A stretch of 64,000 nucleotides of DNA, from contig AP024710.1 in the NCBI GenBank assembly GCA_024363285.1, forward strand, positions 1,706,001 through 1,770,000. Reading direction: 5' to 3'. Under the pieces are notes generated by a model. It was not told where the DNA came from. It did not search any database and worked only from the letters and a program-made list of their open reading frames with translations. Below, one piece after another: positions 44,683 through 54,188 of this stretch. A program made the translations under genes and the position numbers. The DNA is from Leptolinea sp. HRD-7. Lineage in GTDB: Bacteria > Chloroflexota > Anaerolineae > Anaerolineales > Anaerolineaceae. Position 1 is the first letter of the stretch; each line of letters begins with the position of its first letter.

Positions 44683-46017
44683 ATGCCTACTCCTACTCCC
44701 ATTACCCGTCGGCGGCGGCGCCGCCGAGTTAATGTTTTACAAATTCTGGTTCTGCTGGCTGTGCTGGCGGGTATCCTTTACTTGATACCGCCGATACGCG
44801 AACGCGTGGACGGCCGAATCTATATGTGGCGGCTGCAGGTCATCGCGATACTGCGCCCGCCGGAGAAGGAAGTCTTTGTGCCGCAGGCGGCTCTTACACC
44901 GGCATCCACACCGGTAGTAACGTTACCTCCTACTGCGGTGCCTTCTGCCACACCTACCACTATACCCACCACCGCGGAACAAAACGCTACAGTTGAACCA
45001 ACCGGTTCTCCCACACCGGCCCCTACAGCTATCCCGAGAGCGGTCACATTAAAAGGGGTGCGCTATATGGATCAACATGGTGTGCGTAATTATTGCGCGC
45101 CGTCCACATTAGGTATGGCACTTTCATACTATGGATGGAAGGGCTCGCGGACGGATATTGGCAAGGTCGTCAAACCGTATGACGACGATTACAACGTAAT
45201 GCCCTATGAACTGGCGGATTACACAGTGGAGAAAGCCAACCTGAACGCTGTCACCCGCATCGGGGGAACGCTGGAGCAGTTAAAAACTCTGGTCGCCGGT
45301 GGATTTCCCGTCATTTTGGAAACCGGTGTGTACGAAATTGACCTGTCCAATGAATTAAGCTGGATGGGACATTATGTTCTGGTCACTGGTTACGATGATG
45401 CCAACAGTGAGTTCATTTTGCAGGATGCATATAATGGCCCGGATCATCGCATGAAATACAAGAAACTCGAAAGTGAATGGCGGGCGTTTAATTTCTTATA
45501 TTTGATTGTGTATTCACCCGATAAAGAAAAACAATTGATGACGTTAATGGGACCTGCCTGGGATGAGACCACTGCCAACCGCGCCGCGTATGACCGGGCA
45601 AACCTCGAGATCAGCCAGATGACGGATATGGACCAATATTTTGCCTGGTTTAACCGGGGGACAGCTATGGTTAAATTGCAGGATTATGCCGGAGCCGCCC
45701 AGGCGTACGATCAAGCTTTCGCCCTGTATCAAACATTACCGGAAAAAACCCGTCCATTTCGAATGGTCTGGTATCAGACAGGCCCCTATCAGGCTTATTA
45801 TTATTCCGGCCGATATCAGGATCTGGTCAACCTGGCCGATTTCACACTTGGACTGGCACGTCACCCCGGATTGGAAGAATCAAATTACTGGCGCGCCAAA
45901 GGGTATGCCGCGATCGGACAGCGTGATAAAGCCATAACCGACCTGCGCCTCACCCTGCAAATTCATCCGAATTTTGAACCGAGTTTGCTGGAATTGCAAT
46001 CTCTGGGAGCAAATTAA
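44683..46017 (+). CDS. C39-like peptidase domain protein with TPR repeats
   Basis: From the ATG at 44683 the protein has 444 residues; the frame is open back to 44575, inside the promoter region. A basic N-terminus (RRRRRRR) and one membrane helix (about residues 18-36) precede a Pro/Thr-rich linker. A papain-like C39_2 domain follows, with YMDQHGVRNYCAPSTLGMAL (active-site Cys) and WMGHYVLVTGYDD (active-site His). The end holds tetratricopeptide repeats, from about residue 310. The domain is probably outside the cell. It may cleave peptides or act as a binding domain; no export ABC transporter is nearby, so bacteriocin processing is not supported. Confidence 0.8.
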   Translation: MPTPTPITRRRRRRRVNVLQILVLLAVLAGILYLIPPIRERVDGRIYMWRLQVIAILRPPEKEVFVPQAALTPASTPVVTLPPTAVPSATPTTIPTTAEQNATVEPTGSPTPAPTAIPRAVTLKGVRYMDQHGVRNYCAPSTLGMALSYYGWKGSRTDIGKVVKPYDDDYNVMPYELADYTVEKANLNAVTRIGGTLEQLKTLVAGGFPVILETGVYEIDLSNELSWMGHYVLVTGYDDANSEFILQDAYNGPDHRMKYKKLESEWRAFNFLYLIVYSPDKEKQLMTLMGPAWDETTANRAAYDRANLEISQMTDMDQYFAWFNRGTAMVKLQDYAGAAQAYDQAFALYQTLPEKTRPFRMVWYQTGPYQAYYYSGRYQDLVNLADFTLGLARHPGLEESNYWRAKGYAAIGQRDKAITDLRLTLQIHPNFEPSLLELQSLGAN

Positions 46018-46151
46018 AGGCAAGGAACCAATCGCATCGGGCAATTGTCTGTAAAATAATAGTATATCCGGATGTGAAGGGTATTCGGATATATTCCAAT
46101 TTGAAATACTGCTACTTTACCATTGTAAATATTTTCTACCAAGAGAACATC

Positions 46152-47399
46152 ATGCGAATATTACATTTTGCCGACGCCCACATTGACATTGCCAGCCAAC
46201 GCAGAAGAGACCCTGAAACCGGATTGCCCTTTAGAGTGCTAGATTTTCTAAAAGCGTTGGACTCAATTGTGGATACAGCGATCAACGAGAAAGTGGACCT
46301 CGTTCTCTTTGCCGGGGATGCTTATAAAGACCGCACACCTGTTCCAACCTATCAGCGGGAATGGGGAAGGCGCATCATGCGCTTATCGCAAAACCGAATT
46401 CCCACGTTACTGCTGGTAGGCAATCATGACCTTCCACCAGCCAAAGAACGAGCGAATGCCCTTCAAGAATTTGATACCCTTGAAGTCCCATATATCAAAG
46501 TCCTGTCAAGACCATGTTTTTTAGGACCAGACGATTTGAACGGACTGCCGTTGCAGGTTATCGCGCTCCCATGGATATCACGTTCTGGACGCATGGCCCT
46601 GCAGACCGAAAACGGTGAATCATCGGAAGAAGCATATGAAAAGCTGGAGGAATTGAGCACAGGTCTGGTTACTCAATGGATTGAAAACGCTGACCCATCC
46701 ATTCCGCTCATATTGACAGCTCATGGTATGGTGCAGGGTGCCATGCTGGGATCCGAACGTACCATCAGCCTGGGGAGCGACCTGGTTTTCCCCGGGTCGT
46801 TGGTTAAACACCCGGGGCTGGCGTATACCGCTCTCGGCCATGTCCATAAATACCAGGACCTGAACGCGGGAAATCAGCCTCCTGTTATTTATGCCGGCTC
46901 TATTGAGCGAGTTGATTTTGGCGAAATCAATGATGAGAAAGGTTTTGTTATCGCCACTGTGGAACCGGGGAAACCGACCCGCATAGAACGGCGTGTCTTG
47001 AAGGGGCGAAAGTTTATCGACCGCCAGGTTCAACTGGATTCGGCCGAAGATATTTTGACCAAACTGCCGGAAGTGATTCCGTCCGCGGCTGAACTGGACG
47101 GAGCGATTTTCCGTCTGATCCTGGATTATCCGCGCTCAATAGAGTCAATGATCAATGAAGGGGATATCCGTGAAAAGGCGGCGGCAGCGTTCGAATTTCA
47201 TCTGATACGGCATCCGCGCGCCGAAGCCCGATCCCGCCTGGCTGACAGTCAGGGTATCAGTAGTTTGCAAAAGGAAGAACAATTAGATGCCTACTGGAAA
47301 TCTCTCCGGATAGATGAAGATGAACGTGATGCATTGAATCAATTGGCGAAGAGCATTTTTTCGACATCCATTGGAATGGGTGATGACCAGATTTTTTAA
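46152..47399 (+). CDS. sbcD: Exonuclease SbcD (Mre11-like)
   Basis: This is the nuclease subunit of the SbcCD complex that opens hairpins and blocked DNA ends. From the ATG at 46152 (MRILHFADAHIDIA) the protein has 415 residues with the metallophosphoesterase motifs: FADAHID, LFAGDAYKDR, LVGNHDLP, LTAHGMV and ALGHVHKY. The frame extends 26 codons further upstream without family resemblance. A C-terminal capping and SbcC-binding region follows. Unlike most genomes, a CNNM/CBS gene separates it from sbcC. No strong ribosome binding site is seen. Confidence 0.93.
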   Translation: MRILHFADAHIDIASQRRRDPETGLPFRVLDFLKALDSIVDTAINEKVDLVLFAGDAYKDRTPVPTYQREWGRRIMRLSQNRIPTLLLVGNHDLPPAKERANALQEFDTLEVPYIKVLSRPCFLGPDDLNGLPLQVIALPWISRSGRMALQTENGESSEEAYEKLEELSTGLVTQWIENADPSIPLILTAHGMVQGAMLGSERTISLGSDLVFPGSLVKHPGLAYTALGHVHKYQDLNAGNQPPVIYAGSIERVDFGEINDEKGFVIATVEPGKPTRIERRVLKGRKFIDRQVQLDSAEDILTKLPEVIPSAAELDGAIFRLILDYPRSIESMINEGDIREKAAAAFEFHLIRHPRAEARSRLADSQGISSLQKEEQLDAYWKSLRIDEDERDALNQLAKSIFSTSIGMGDDQIF

Positions 47400-47416
47400 G
47401 TTGACTGGGGAGAGTC

Positions 47417-48733
47417 ATGTCCGGTAATTGGGTGGAAGCCCTGATAATATTTTTCTTGATCATCCTGAATGGCCTGTTTGCCATGACGGAGATTGCTCTG
47501 GTTTCTGTTCGAAAATCACGATTGGAACAAAAAGCCGAGGATGGAAATAAAGACGCTCAAATCGCCCTTGAGTTGCTAGAATCACCCAACCGGTTTCTTT
47601 CAACCGTACAGGTTGGAATATCACTTGTTGGCGTGTTTGCCGGGGCTATGGGTGGCGCCAGTTTTGCTGAAAAGCTCGCGGTATTGTTAGATAGTATTCC
47701 CGTTTTGAAACCTTATAGTAACGCGATATCTCTTGTGATAGTGGTTCTGATCATCACATATTTTTCACTGGTGTTCGGAGAATTGATACCTAAACGATTG
47801 GCGCTTCAATCCTCTGAAAAAATCGCCCTGGCTTCGGCACGACCGATGCGATTTCTCTCAAAATTGGTCTCGCCTGTAGTTACTCTTCTGGCAAATTCGA
47901 CTGATCTGGGACTTAAGGCAATGAGAGTAAAAGACAGCGGCGAAGCGCCAGTTTCAGATGAAGAAATCATGATGCTATTGGAACAGGCTCGCGAGACAGG
48001 CTCTGTACAGGATATGGAACAGGATATGGTCGAAAGCGTTTTCCGTCTGGGTGACCGCCGGGCGGATGCCATTATGACTCCGCGGGTTGACTTGATCTGG
48101 TTGGATATACAGGAACCACTGGATGAAAATATCCAGACGGTGCTTTCATCCAGTCACTCCTTATTTCCTGTAGGAGACGGAAGTCTGGATGAGATCATCG
48201 GAATTGTACGTGCCAAAGAATTAGTGGGACGCAAATTAAATGGAGAAGAGGTTCAGCTGCGGGATATTGTGATCCCTCCTCTGTTTATTCCTGAGAGCAT
48301 GCCCGCATTGAAAGTACTGGAACTCTTGAAAACACCCGGCAATCGTGCCGCGCTGGTAATTGACGAGTACGGCGGAGTGCAGGGTATGGTCACACTGTCA
48401 GATGTTCTTCAGGCGATTATCGGCGATGTTCCTGTTCCGGGTGAAAATTATGAACCGCAGGTCGTTGAGCGGGAGGACGGGTCTTATCTCTTTGATGGAC
48501 AATTGCAGATCGATGAATTGAAAGATATTCTCGATTTGGATGAACTGCCCGAAGAAGAGCATGCCGGTTTTTCCACCCTGGGAGGATTTATGATGAACCA
48601 ACTTGGTGAAATACCATCCGTTGGTCAACATTTTGAATGGGCCGGGTTGCGGTTCGAAGTTGTAGATATGGATGGACGCCGCGTGGATAAGGTACTTGTC
48701 CAGCGCATTGAAACACCGGAAGAATACGAATAG
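47417..48733 (+). CDS. CNNM/CorC-family transporter with CBS domains
   Basis: A 438-residue HlyC/CorC-type protein. An N-terminal DUF21/CNNM membrane domain has four helices (about residues 1-180), including FAMTEIALVSVRKSRLEQ and YFSLVFGELIPKRLALQ. A CBS pair begins after RRADAIMTPRVDLIWLD and includes VIDEYGGVQGMVTLSDVL. A C-terminal CorC_HlyC domain (about 350-435) follows. Homologues act in magnesium or cobalt efflux, and a nucleotide binds the CBS pair. It lies between sbcD and sbcC with gaps of 17 and 12 bases, so the three genes are probably one operon. Confidence 0.92.
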   Translation: MSGNWVEALIIFFLIILNGLFAMTEIALVSVRKSRLEQKAEDGNKDAQIALELLESPNRFLSTVQVGISLVGVFAGAMGGASFAEKLAVLLDSIPVLKPYSNAISLVIVVLIITYFSLVFGELIPKRLALQSSEKIALASARPMRFLSKLVSPVVTLLANSTDLGLKAMRVKDSGEAPVSDEEIMMLLEQARETGSVQDMEQDMVESVFRLGDRRADAIMTPRVDLIWLDIQEPLDENIQTVLSSSHSLFPVGDGSLDEIIGIVRAKELVGRKLNGEEVQLRDIVIPPLFIPESMPALKVLELLKTPGNRAALVIDEYGGVQGMVTLSDVLQAIIGDVPVPGENYEPQVVEREDGSYLFDGQLQIDELKDILDLDELPEEEHAGFSTLGGFMMNQLGEIPSVGQHFEWAGLRFEVVDMDGRRVDKVLVQRIETPEEYE

Positions 48734-48745
48734 GACGCCAGCATC

Positions 48746-51301
48746 ATGATTCCAGTAAATCTTCAAATTAGTGGTTTTTTATCCTACCAGGAACCGGTGG
48801 AGGTTGACTTTACCGGATTTAACCTTGCCTGTATTTCCGGGGCCAATGGGGCCGGCAAATCATCACTGCTGGATGCCATCACCTGGGTGTTGTTCGGCAA
48901 AGCCCGTCAAAATGACGATTCGATCATCAATTCAAACCGGGATACGGCCCGGGTGGTATTTGTTTTTAAGTATGAAGGCGAAACCTACCGGGTAACCAGA
49001 GAAAAACACAAAAATAAGACCGGTGTGCTGGAATTCAATATTCGCGCCGCCAACGGCGATTGGACTGTGCTAACGCGAGAATCCATACGAAAAACCGAAG
49101 CACTCATTTGTGAGACGCTGAGAATGGATTATGACACGTTTATCAACGCGTCTTTCTTCTTGCAGGGTAAGGCCGATCAGTTCGCGCAGAAAAGTCCGGC
49201 AGAAAGAAAGAAAGTTCTCAGTTCTATCCTCGGTCTGGATCAATGGGATGTGTACCGTCTGGAAGCCAGTGAACGGGTAAAGAAAGTAAAAGGGGAAATA
49301 GATATTCTTGATGGACAGCTTCAGGAAATTGCTTCTGAACTATCTCAAGAAGAACAGCGAAAACAAAAATTAGCCGAAGAAGAATCCGCCTGTAAAGAGA
49401 TCGGTGAGAAAAGGGCGGAAAAGCAGGCAATGGTACAGAACGCGCAAAAGCTGGACGCGGCAATTAAGGCTCAAAAGACCGCGATTGAGCGCATGGAACG
49501 GGAATATCAGGCAACATCTGAACGAGTTCGCTCGGTCCAATCCCGATTAGAGGAATTGGAGGAGATGATCCAATTGGATCAGCGATTGATCCAGAATGAG
49601 TCGGAAATCACGGCTCGATTCACTGAGTGGAATTCCATCCGCGAAGAAAAAAACCGTCTTCAAGAAATTTCCAATCGTTACCACCATTTGACCCAAAAAC
49701 AGAACCCCTTACTGGCTAAGATTTCTCGCGAAGAAGGTGTCTTGCGGGAACGGCTCTCTCAACTGGCCGAAAAAAAGAAAGGCATTGATGCTACCCAGGC
49801 AGAGATCGATCGGTTGGCCAAATCTATACCGGAACAAAAACGTCAACTGGATTCCTGGCAGATAATAATTGACAGTCGACCTGAACTGGAGACAAAACTG
49901 CAAAACTTAAATGCGGAAAAAGCGCATAACGAGTCTGAATCCAAGCGTATTGATACCGATCTTGAAGCTTTACGCGACCGGTTTAAATCATTACGCAAGT
50001 TGACCGGAGCGGAGTGTCCCTTCTGCCGGCAAACACTGACGGAGAGCCACCGGAATGAATTGCTGGCAGAACTGGAAAAAGAAGGTCTTGCATTGAAGGC
50101 GCGCAAGGAAACCTGCGAATTAAGAGTTCAGCAAATTGAGAAAGAGTTGAATTCGGTTCAACAGCAGATTCGCCAGTGCGACGAGATTTCACAGAAATGG
50201 CATACCGGTCAACTGGCATACAATCAGGATGTTGATTTACTCGCCAGGAAAGAACAAGAAAAAAAGGACCAGCAAGCTGCAATCGATGAAGAAGCCGAAG
50301 TAAGAGCTACGCTCGATTCGGGTATGTTTGCCAGAGAGGTGCGTGAGGAAAACGCCCAAATTGAAAAAGAGATTGCCGTCCTTGGTTTTGACGAAAAAGA
50401 ACTTACGCGTTGTGCCACCCGTGAGAGTGAACTGCGCCCTGTAGAAGCGGAATATCACGACCTGGAAAAGGCAAAGACTCGCCTTGAACAGCGACTTGAA
50501 CAAAAAAAGAACTTCCAACTTCAAATCGACGAAACAGAGCGCGACCTGATCCGTATTTCAACGGAACTGGAAGAGGCCAAAAAACATTTGTCCGATTTAT
50601 CGAACGGCATGCCGGATCTCGCGGAATTAACCCGGCAATTGGATGAATTGAGCGATCAGGAAGCTGCCCGGTTAAAATTACTGGGGGAAGCCCGCTCGAG
50701 AGTCCAGGTGCTGGAAGAAAAACGAAAACAACAGAAACAGATCGTTGACGAACGACGAGACAAAAGTCGTCTGCTGGACCGATTGAAAATTCTGGAAAAA
50801 GCGTTTGGCAAGAGCGGCGTACCCGCTTTATTGATCGAAGAGGCGCTGCCTGAAATCGAATCTCGCGCAAGAGAGATATTAGACCGGCTCAGTGACGGTT
50901 CAATGTCTGTGCAGTTGGTCACTCAGAAAGAGTATAAGGACAAAAAACGCGAAGACAAACAGGAGACACTGGATATTTTGATCAGTGATGGCGCCGGCGA
51001 ACGCGCCTACGAGCTCTTCTCTGGTGGTGAAGCCTTTCGGGTTAATTTCGCCATTCGGCTGGCTTTGTCTCAAGAACTGGCGCATCGCGCTGGCGCCCGC
51101 CTGCAAACCCTGGTGATTGATGAAGGTTTTGGCAGCCAGGATTCCGATGGCCGTCAGCGTCTGATCGAGACGATCAACATTGTTCAGCAAGAATTTGAAA
51201 AGATCCTGGTTATCACCCACATGGAAGAATTAAAAGAAGCCTTCCCCGCCCGTATAGAAGTTGAGAAGACACCCCACGGTTCGAAAGTGATTGTTCCGTA
51301 A
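48746..51301 (+). CDS. sbcC: SMC-like ATPase SbcC (Rad50-like)
   Basis: This is the ATPase partner of SbcD. The 851-residue protein has Walker A ISGANGAGKSSLLDA (about residues 28-42) and a long coiled coil. A CPFC zinc hook (Cys424-Cys427) lies at the apex, then the second coil. Near the C-terminus are the ABC signature ELFSGGEAFRVNFAIRLALSQ and Walker B TLVIDEGFGSQD. The length is on the short, Rad50-like side. Its TAA shares a base with the ATG of the glycosyltransferase gene (TAATG), which suggests translational coupling across unrelated functions. Confidence 0.94.
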   Translation: MIPVNLQISGFLSYQEPVEVDFTGFNLACISGANGAGKSSLLDAITWVLFGKARQNDDSIINSNRDTARVVFVFKYEGETYRVTREKHKNKTGVLEFNIRAANGDWTVLTRESIRKTEALICETLRMDYDTFINASFFLQGKADQFAQKSPAERKKVLSSILGLDQWDVYRLEASERVKKVKGEIDILDGQLQEIASELSQEEQRKQKLAEEESACKEIGEKRAEKQAMVQNAQKLDAAIKAQKTAIERMEREYQATSERVRSVQSRLEELEEMIQLDQRLIQNESEITARFTEWNSIREEKNRLQEISNRYHHLTQKQNPLLAKISREEGVLRERLSQLAEKKKGIDATQAEIDRLAKSIPEQKRQLDSWQIIIDSRPELETKLQNLNAEKAHNESESKRIDTDLEALRDRFKSLRKLTGAECPFCRQTLTESHRNELLAELEKEGLALKARKETCELRVQQIEKELNSVQQQIRQCDEISQKWHTGQLAYNQDVDLLARKEQEKKDQQAAIDEEAEVRATLDSGMFAREVREENAQIEKEIAVLGFDEKELTRCATRESELRPVEAEYHDLEKAKTRLEQRLEQKKNFQLQIDETERDLIRISTELEEAKKHLSDLSNGMPDLAELTRQLDELSDQEAARLKLLGEARSRVQVLEEKRKQQKQIVDERRDKSRLLDRLKILEKAFGKSGVPALLIEEALPEIESRAREILDRLSDGSMSVQLVTQKEYKDKKREDKQETLDILISDGAGERAYELFSGGEAFRVNFAIRLALSQELAHRAGARLQTLVIDEGFGSQDSDGRQRLIETINIVQQEFEKILVITHMEELKEAFPARIEVEKTPHGSKVIVP

Positions 51302-52404
51302 TGGCTCTCTCCGGCATAAAACTCGGAATTCTCCAACGGGTATTAACCGATTACCGTGTTCGGTTCTTTGATTTCCTTGCCGGGGAGTTCCCTTCAGGGG
51401 TAGAGATAGCAGCCGGAGATCCCAGACCCGAAGAACAGATCATAACGGGAGTGCCTCAGAAGTGTGCTTTTCATGCTGTGCGCAATATCCATGTGCTGAA
51501 AGGCGGATTGTACCTGTGCCAGCAGGTAGGAGTGATCGAATGGCTTGAATCCTGTCAGCCGGACGCGCTGATCGTGGAAGCCAATCCGCGCTACCTGGCC
51601 ACACCGCAGGTAGTGCGCTGGATGCACCAGCGAAAGCGCCCGGTTGTTGGCTGGGGGTTGGGGGTGCCGCCGGGTGGAGCCATCCGCGCGAACCTGCGTC
51701 TGGCCTTCCTCAAACAATTTGACGCGTTGCTGACATACAGCCGGGCCGGGCAGTCACAATACGCGGCGGCAGGATTGCTACCTGAAAGCATTTTTCTGGC
51801 ACCCAACGCGGCTGCCTTCCGTCCAACCGGAGACGCGCCAGCTCACCGCGTGTCATTTGCTGATGGACCGGCAAAAGTTTTGTTTGTTGGCCGGCTGCAG
51901 GCGCGTAAACGCGTTGACCTCTTATTGCAGGCCTGCGCCGAACTGGAACCCGGTATTCAACCCGATCTTGTAATAGTGGGTGACGGACCGGAGAAGGCTG
52001 CCCTTCAGGCACTGGCTGAAGAGGTCTATCCCAAAGCCGAATTTACCGGCGATCTGCGTGGCACTGACCTGGATGACTGTTTCCGCGAGGCGGATCTGTT
52101 TGTGCTTCCCGGCACAGGTGGTCTGGCTTTGCAACAGGCATTAAGTTTTGCCCTGCCGGCTATTGCCGCCGAAGGTGATGGCACCCAGATGGATCTAGTC
52201 AGACCTGAGAATGGCTGGCTGGTAAAACCGGGTGATCTGCAAAGTCTGAAATCCGCGTTACGGCTTGCGCTGACCAACCCGATGGATCTGGTGATCAAGG
52301 GGCAAGAATCCTTCCGGATCGTGCGCGATGAAGTCAATATGGAACGCATGGCAGACGCGTTTGAGGCTGCCGTCAGATTCGCGATCGAGCGGAGTAAGAC
52401 ATGA
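51301..52404 (+). CDS. GT4 family glycosyltransferase
   Basis: A 367-residue GT-B fold enzyme. An N-terminal acceptor domain (IKLGILQRVLTDYRVRFFDFL, then VVGWGLGVPPGG) is followed by the GT4 donor domain. VLFVGRLQARKRVDLLLQA and LVIVGDGPEKAALQALAE mark it, and FTGDLRGTDLDDCFREADLFVLPG carries the donor-binding region. The classical E-x7-E motif is weak. It probably builds a surface glycan or glycolipid; the sugar is unknown. It overlaps sbcC by one base and the next glycosyltransferase by 4. Confidence 0.88.
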   Translation: MALSGIKLGILQRVLTDYRVRFFDFLAGEFPSGVEIAAGDPRPEEQIITGVPQKCAFHAVRNIHVLKGGLYLCQQVGVIEWLESCQPDALIVEANPRYLATPQVVRWMHQRKRPVVGWGLGVPPGGAIRANLRLAFLKQFDALLTYSRAGQSQYAAAGLLPESIFLAPNAAAFRPTGDAPAHRVSFADGPAKVLFVGRLQARKRVDLLLQACAELEPGIQPDLVIVGDGPEKAALQALAEEVYPKAEFTGDLRGTDLDDCFREADLFVLPGTGGLALQQALSFALPAIAAEGDGTQMDLVRPENGWLVKPGDLQSLKSALRLALTNPMDLVIKGQESFRIVRDEVNMERMADAFEAAVRFAIERSKT

Positions 52405-53597
52405 AAATCCTATTGGTTGCCGATGGCCGCAGCCCGATCACCCGCGGATGGATTGGAACTCTGCGGGCTGGCGGTATGGAAGTGGCGCTGCTCTCAACCT
52501 TTCCCTGTTCATCGATCGAAGGATTAACCGATCTGGCAATTATCCCGGCCGCGTTTTCAGGAATGGCCGGAAGCCAGGCTGGAGGAACAACCGCGAAAAC
52601 GAAAACCCGCCGTACCGTCAGCCGCTTCCGCAACCTGTTCATGCTGGCCCGCTACTGGTTGGGACCGCTGTCACTGCAAAGATCACGCGCGACATTCCTC
52701 AAACAGGTTGACACCTATCGGCCGGATGTTGTCCACGCGTTGCGAGTGCCTTTTGAAGGTATGCTGGCGCGGGTGACACCATCAGAAATACCTTTTATCG
52801 TGTCTATTTGGGGTAACGACCTCACCCTCCATGCGAAAGGCTCCCCGTTCATGGCACGAGAAACGCGGCTTACCCTGCGCCGAGCAGACGGATTGCTGGC
52901 TGATGCCCATCGCGACCTGCGGCTGGCACGAGAATGGGGTTTAAAACCTAACGCGCCGGATTTGTGCATTCCCGGCGGTGGAGGGATAGATCTTAACGCT
53001 ATGGAAGATGTAGTTACCGGTAACCATCCTCTACCGGTAGACATTCCGGCTGATGTTCCCGTGGTCATCAATCCCCGCGGGTTTCGGCCGGGTAGTGTGC
53101 GCAATGACACATTCTTTCAGGCAGCTTCTCTGGTTCTACGGGAAAAACCCGAAACCCTTTTCCTGTGTGCCGGGATGGCCGGCCAACCGGAGGCGTTGCA
53201 ATGGTTGGAACGGTTGGGTATCGAACAGTCTTTCCGGCTGCTTCCCTTTATGCCGCAGGAAGACCTGTGGCGGTTGTTTCGGCGTGCGTCTGTTACGGTA
53301 TCCATCAGCCAACATGACGGCACTCCCAATTCACTGCTGGAAGCCATGGCACTGGGATGTTTCCCGGTTGTGGGTGACATTGAGTCAACCCGAGAGTGGA
53401 TAACGGATGGAGAAAATGGCTGCCTGGTCAACCCGGGTGATGTGGAAGGCGCGGCCCGCGCTATTCTGTCCGGGTTGAATGATATGACACTCCGTGATAA
53501 GGCTCGCGCAATCAACGCCGAAATCATCCAACAACGGGCTGACAGACAGGGCTTGATCAAAAGTATCAGGGATTTTTATATTTCACTAAAATCATAA
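52401..53597 (+). CDS. GT4 family glycosyltransferase
   Basis: A 398-residue GT-B enzyme. The N-terminal MKILLVADGRSPITRGWIGTL resembles membrane-associated GT4 enzymes, and the acceptor domain contains PDVVHALRVPFEG and SIWGNDLTLHAKGS. The donor domain carries the sugar-nucleotide pocket HDGTPNSLLEAMALGCFPVVGD with the E-x7-E-like pattern. It starts at an ATG overlapping the previous stop (ATGA), so both enzymes probably act in one surface polysaccharide or glycolipid pathway. A third, GT39-like enzyme follows nearby. Confidence 0.9.
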   Translation: MKILLVADGRSPITRGWIGTLRAGGMEVALLSTFPCSSIEGLTDLAIIPAAFSGMAGSQAGGTTAKTKTRRTVSRFRNLFMLARYWLGPLSLQRSRATFLKQVDTYRPDVVHALRVPFEGMLARVTPSEIPFIVSIWGNDLTLHAKGSPFMARETRLTLRRADGLLADAHRDLRLAREWGLKPNAPDLCIPGGGGIDLNAMEDVVTGNHPLPVDIPADVPVVINPRGFRPGSVRNDTFFQAASLVLREKPETLFLCAGMAGQPEALQWLERLGIEQSFRLLPFMPQEDLWRLFRRASVTVSISQHDGTPNSLLEAMALGCFPVVGDIESTREWITDGENGCLVNPGDVEGAARAILSGLNDMTLRDKARAINAEIIQQRADRQGLIKSIRDFYISLKS

Positions 53598-53610
53598 TCC
53601 GGTGTGATTT

Positions 53611-54072
53611 ATGGACAAAATAGATCTGATCGAAAAAATTAGAAACGGGCACACCGAACTTGAACGAGCATTAGGCGGCCTATCACCCGAACAGTTGGAG
53701 AACTCTTTTGTTCCAGGTGAATGGACCGTCAAAGAGACGCTCGTCCACCTTTCCGGCTGGGAACGAACCCTGATCGAGGATCACGCTCGCTGGAAGCGCG
53801 GTGAACCGTTGACAGAATTGCAAGGCCAGTCTGGTGTTGACGCGTTCAACGCGGAATTACTAAAAGCAGCAGGGAAAATGTCTCTCGGACAGGTATTGGA
53901 TGAGTTCCATTCATCTTTCCGCGCGTTGACGGACTGGATGGAAGATTTAGAACCGGAAGATCTATCTCTTCCCTTTATGTACGGGATGAGCCTGGAAGAA
54001 TTCATCGCCGAAGACACGTATAAACATTATGGCGAACATCTGTACCTGATTGGCCGGCATCAGAAAAAATAA
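53611..54072 (+). CDS. DinB/ClbS-DfsB-like four-helix bundle protein
   Basis: A 153-residue helical protein. The first helix DLIEKIRNGHTELERALGGLSPEQ is followed by EWTVKETLVHLSGWER (first His) and a C-terminal helix with TYKHYGEHLYLIGRH. This arrangement of His residues in helices 2 and 4 suits the metal site of the DinB/YfiT superfamily, in particular the ClbS/DfsB/DUF1706 branch. Those members can be thiol-dependent transferases or hydrolases that protect against reactive metabolites. The gene starts 13 bases after the glycosyltransferase stop. Confidence 0.8.
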   Translation: MDKIDLIEKIRNGHTELERALGGLSPEQLENSFVPGEWTVKETLVHLSGWERTLIEDHARWKRGEPLTELQGQSGVDAFNAELLKAAGKMSLGQVLDEFHSSFRALTDWMEDLEPEDLSLPFMYGMSLEEFIAEDTYKHYGEHLYLIGRHQKK

Positions 54073-54116
54073 CGTTGATAGATTAAAACTGAATATAATT
54101 TTAGATATTAAACATC

Positions 54117-54188
54117 ATGAAAACGCGATCGATTTTTTGGAGAGGGCGGCCAATGGAAATTTCGTTGACATTGCAGTCATATGAGTGA
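54117..54188 (+). CDS. Possible 23-residue leader peptide upstream of the GT39-like gene
   Basis: ATG at 54117 opens a frame (MKTRSIFWRGRPMEISLTLQ, then SYE) that ends at a TGA overlapping the first codons of the next gene. An inner ATG in the same frame (54153) has GGAG 10 bases upstream. TATAAT lies at 54094-54099. It could couple translation to the membrane glycosyltransferase, but nothing proves it is translated. Confidence 0.25.
   Translation: MKTRSIFWRGRPMEISLTLQSYE

Noticed and set aside
54162..54180. TTGACA just before the GT39-like gene as a promoter
   Set aside because: It is too close to the start codon to act as a -35 element.
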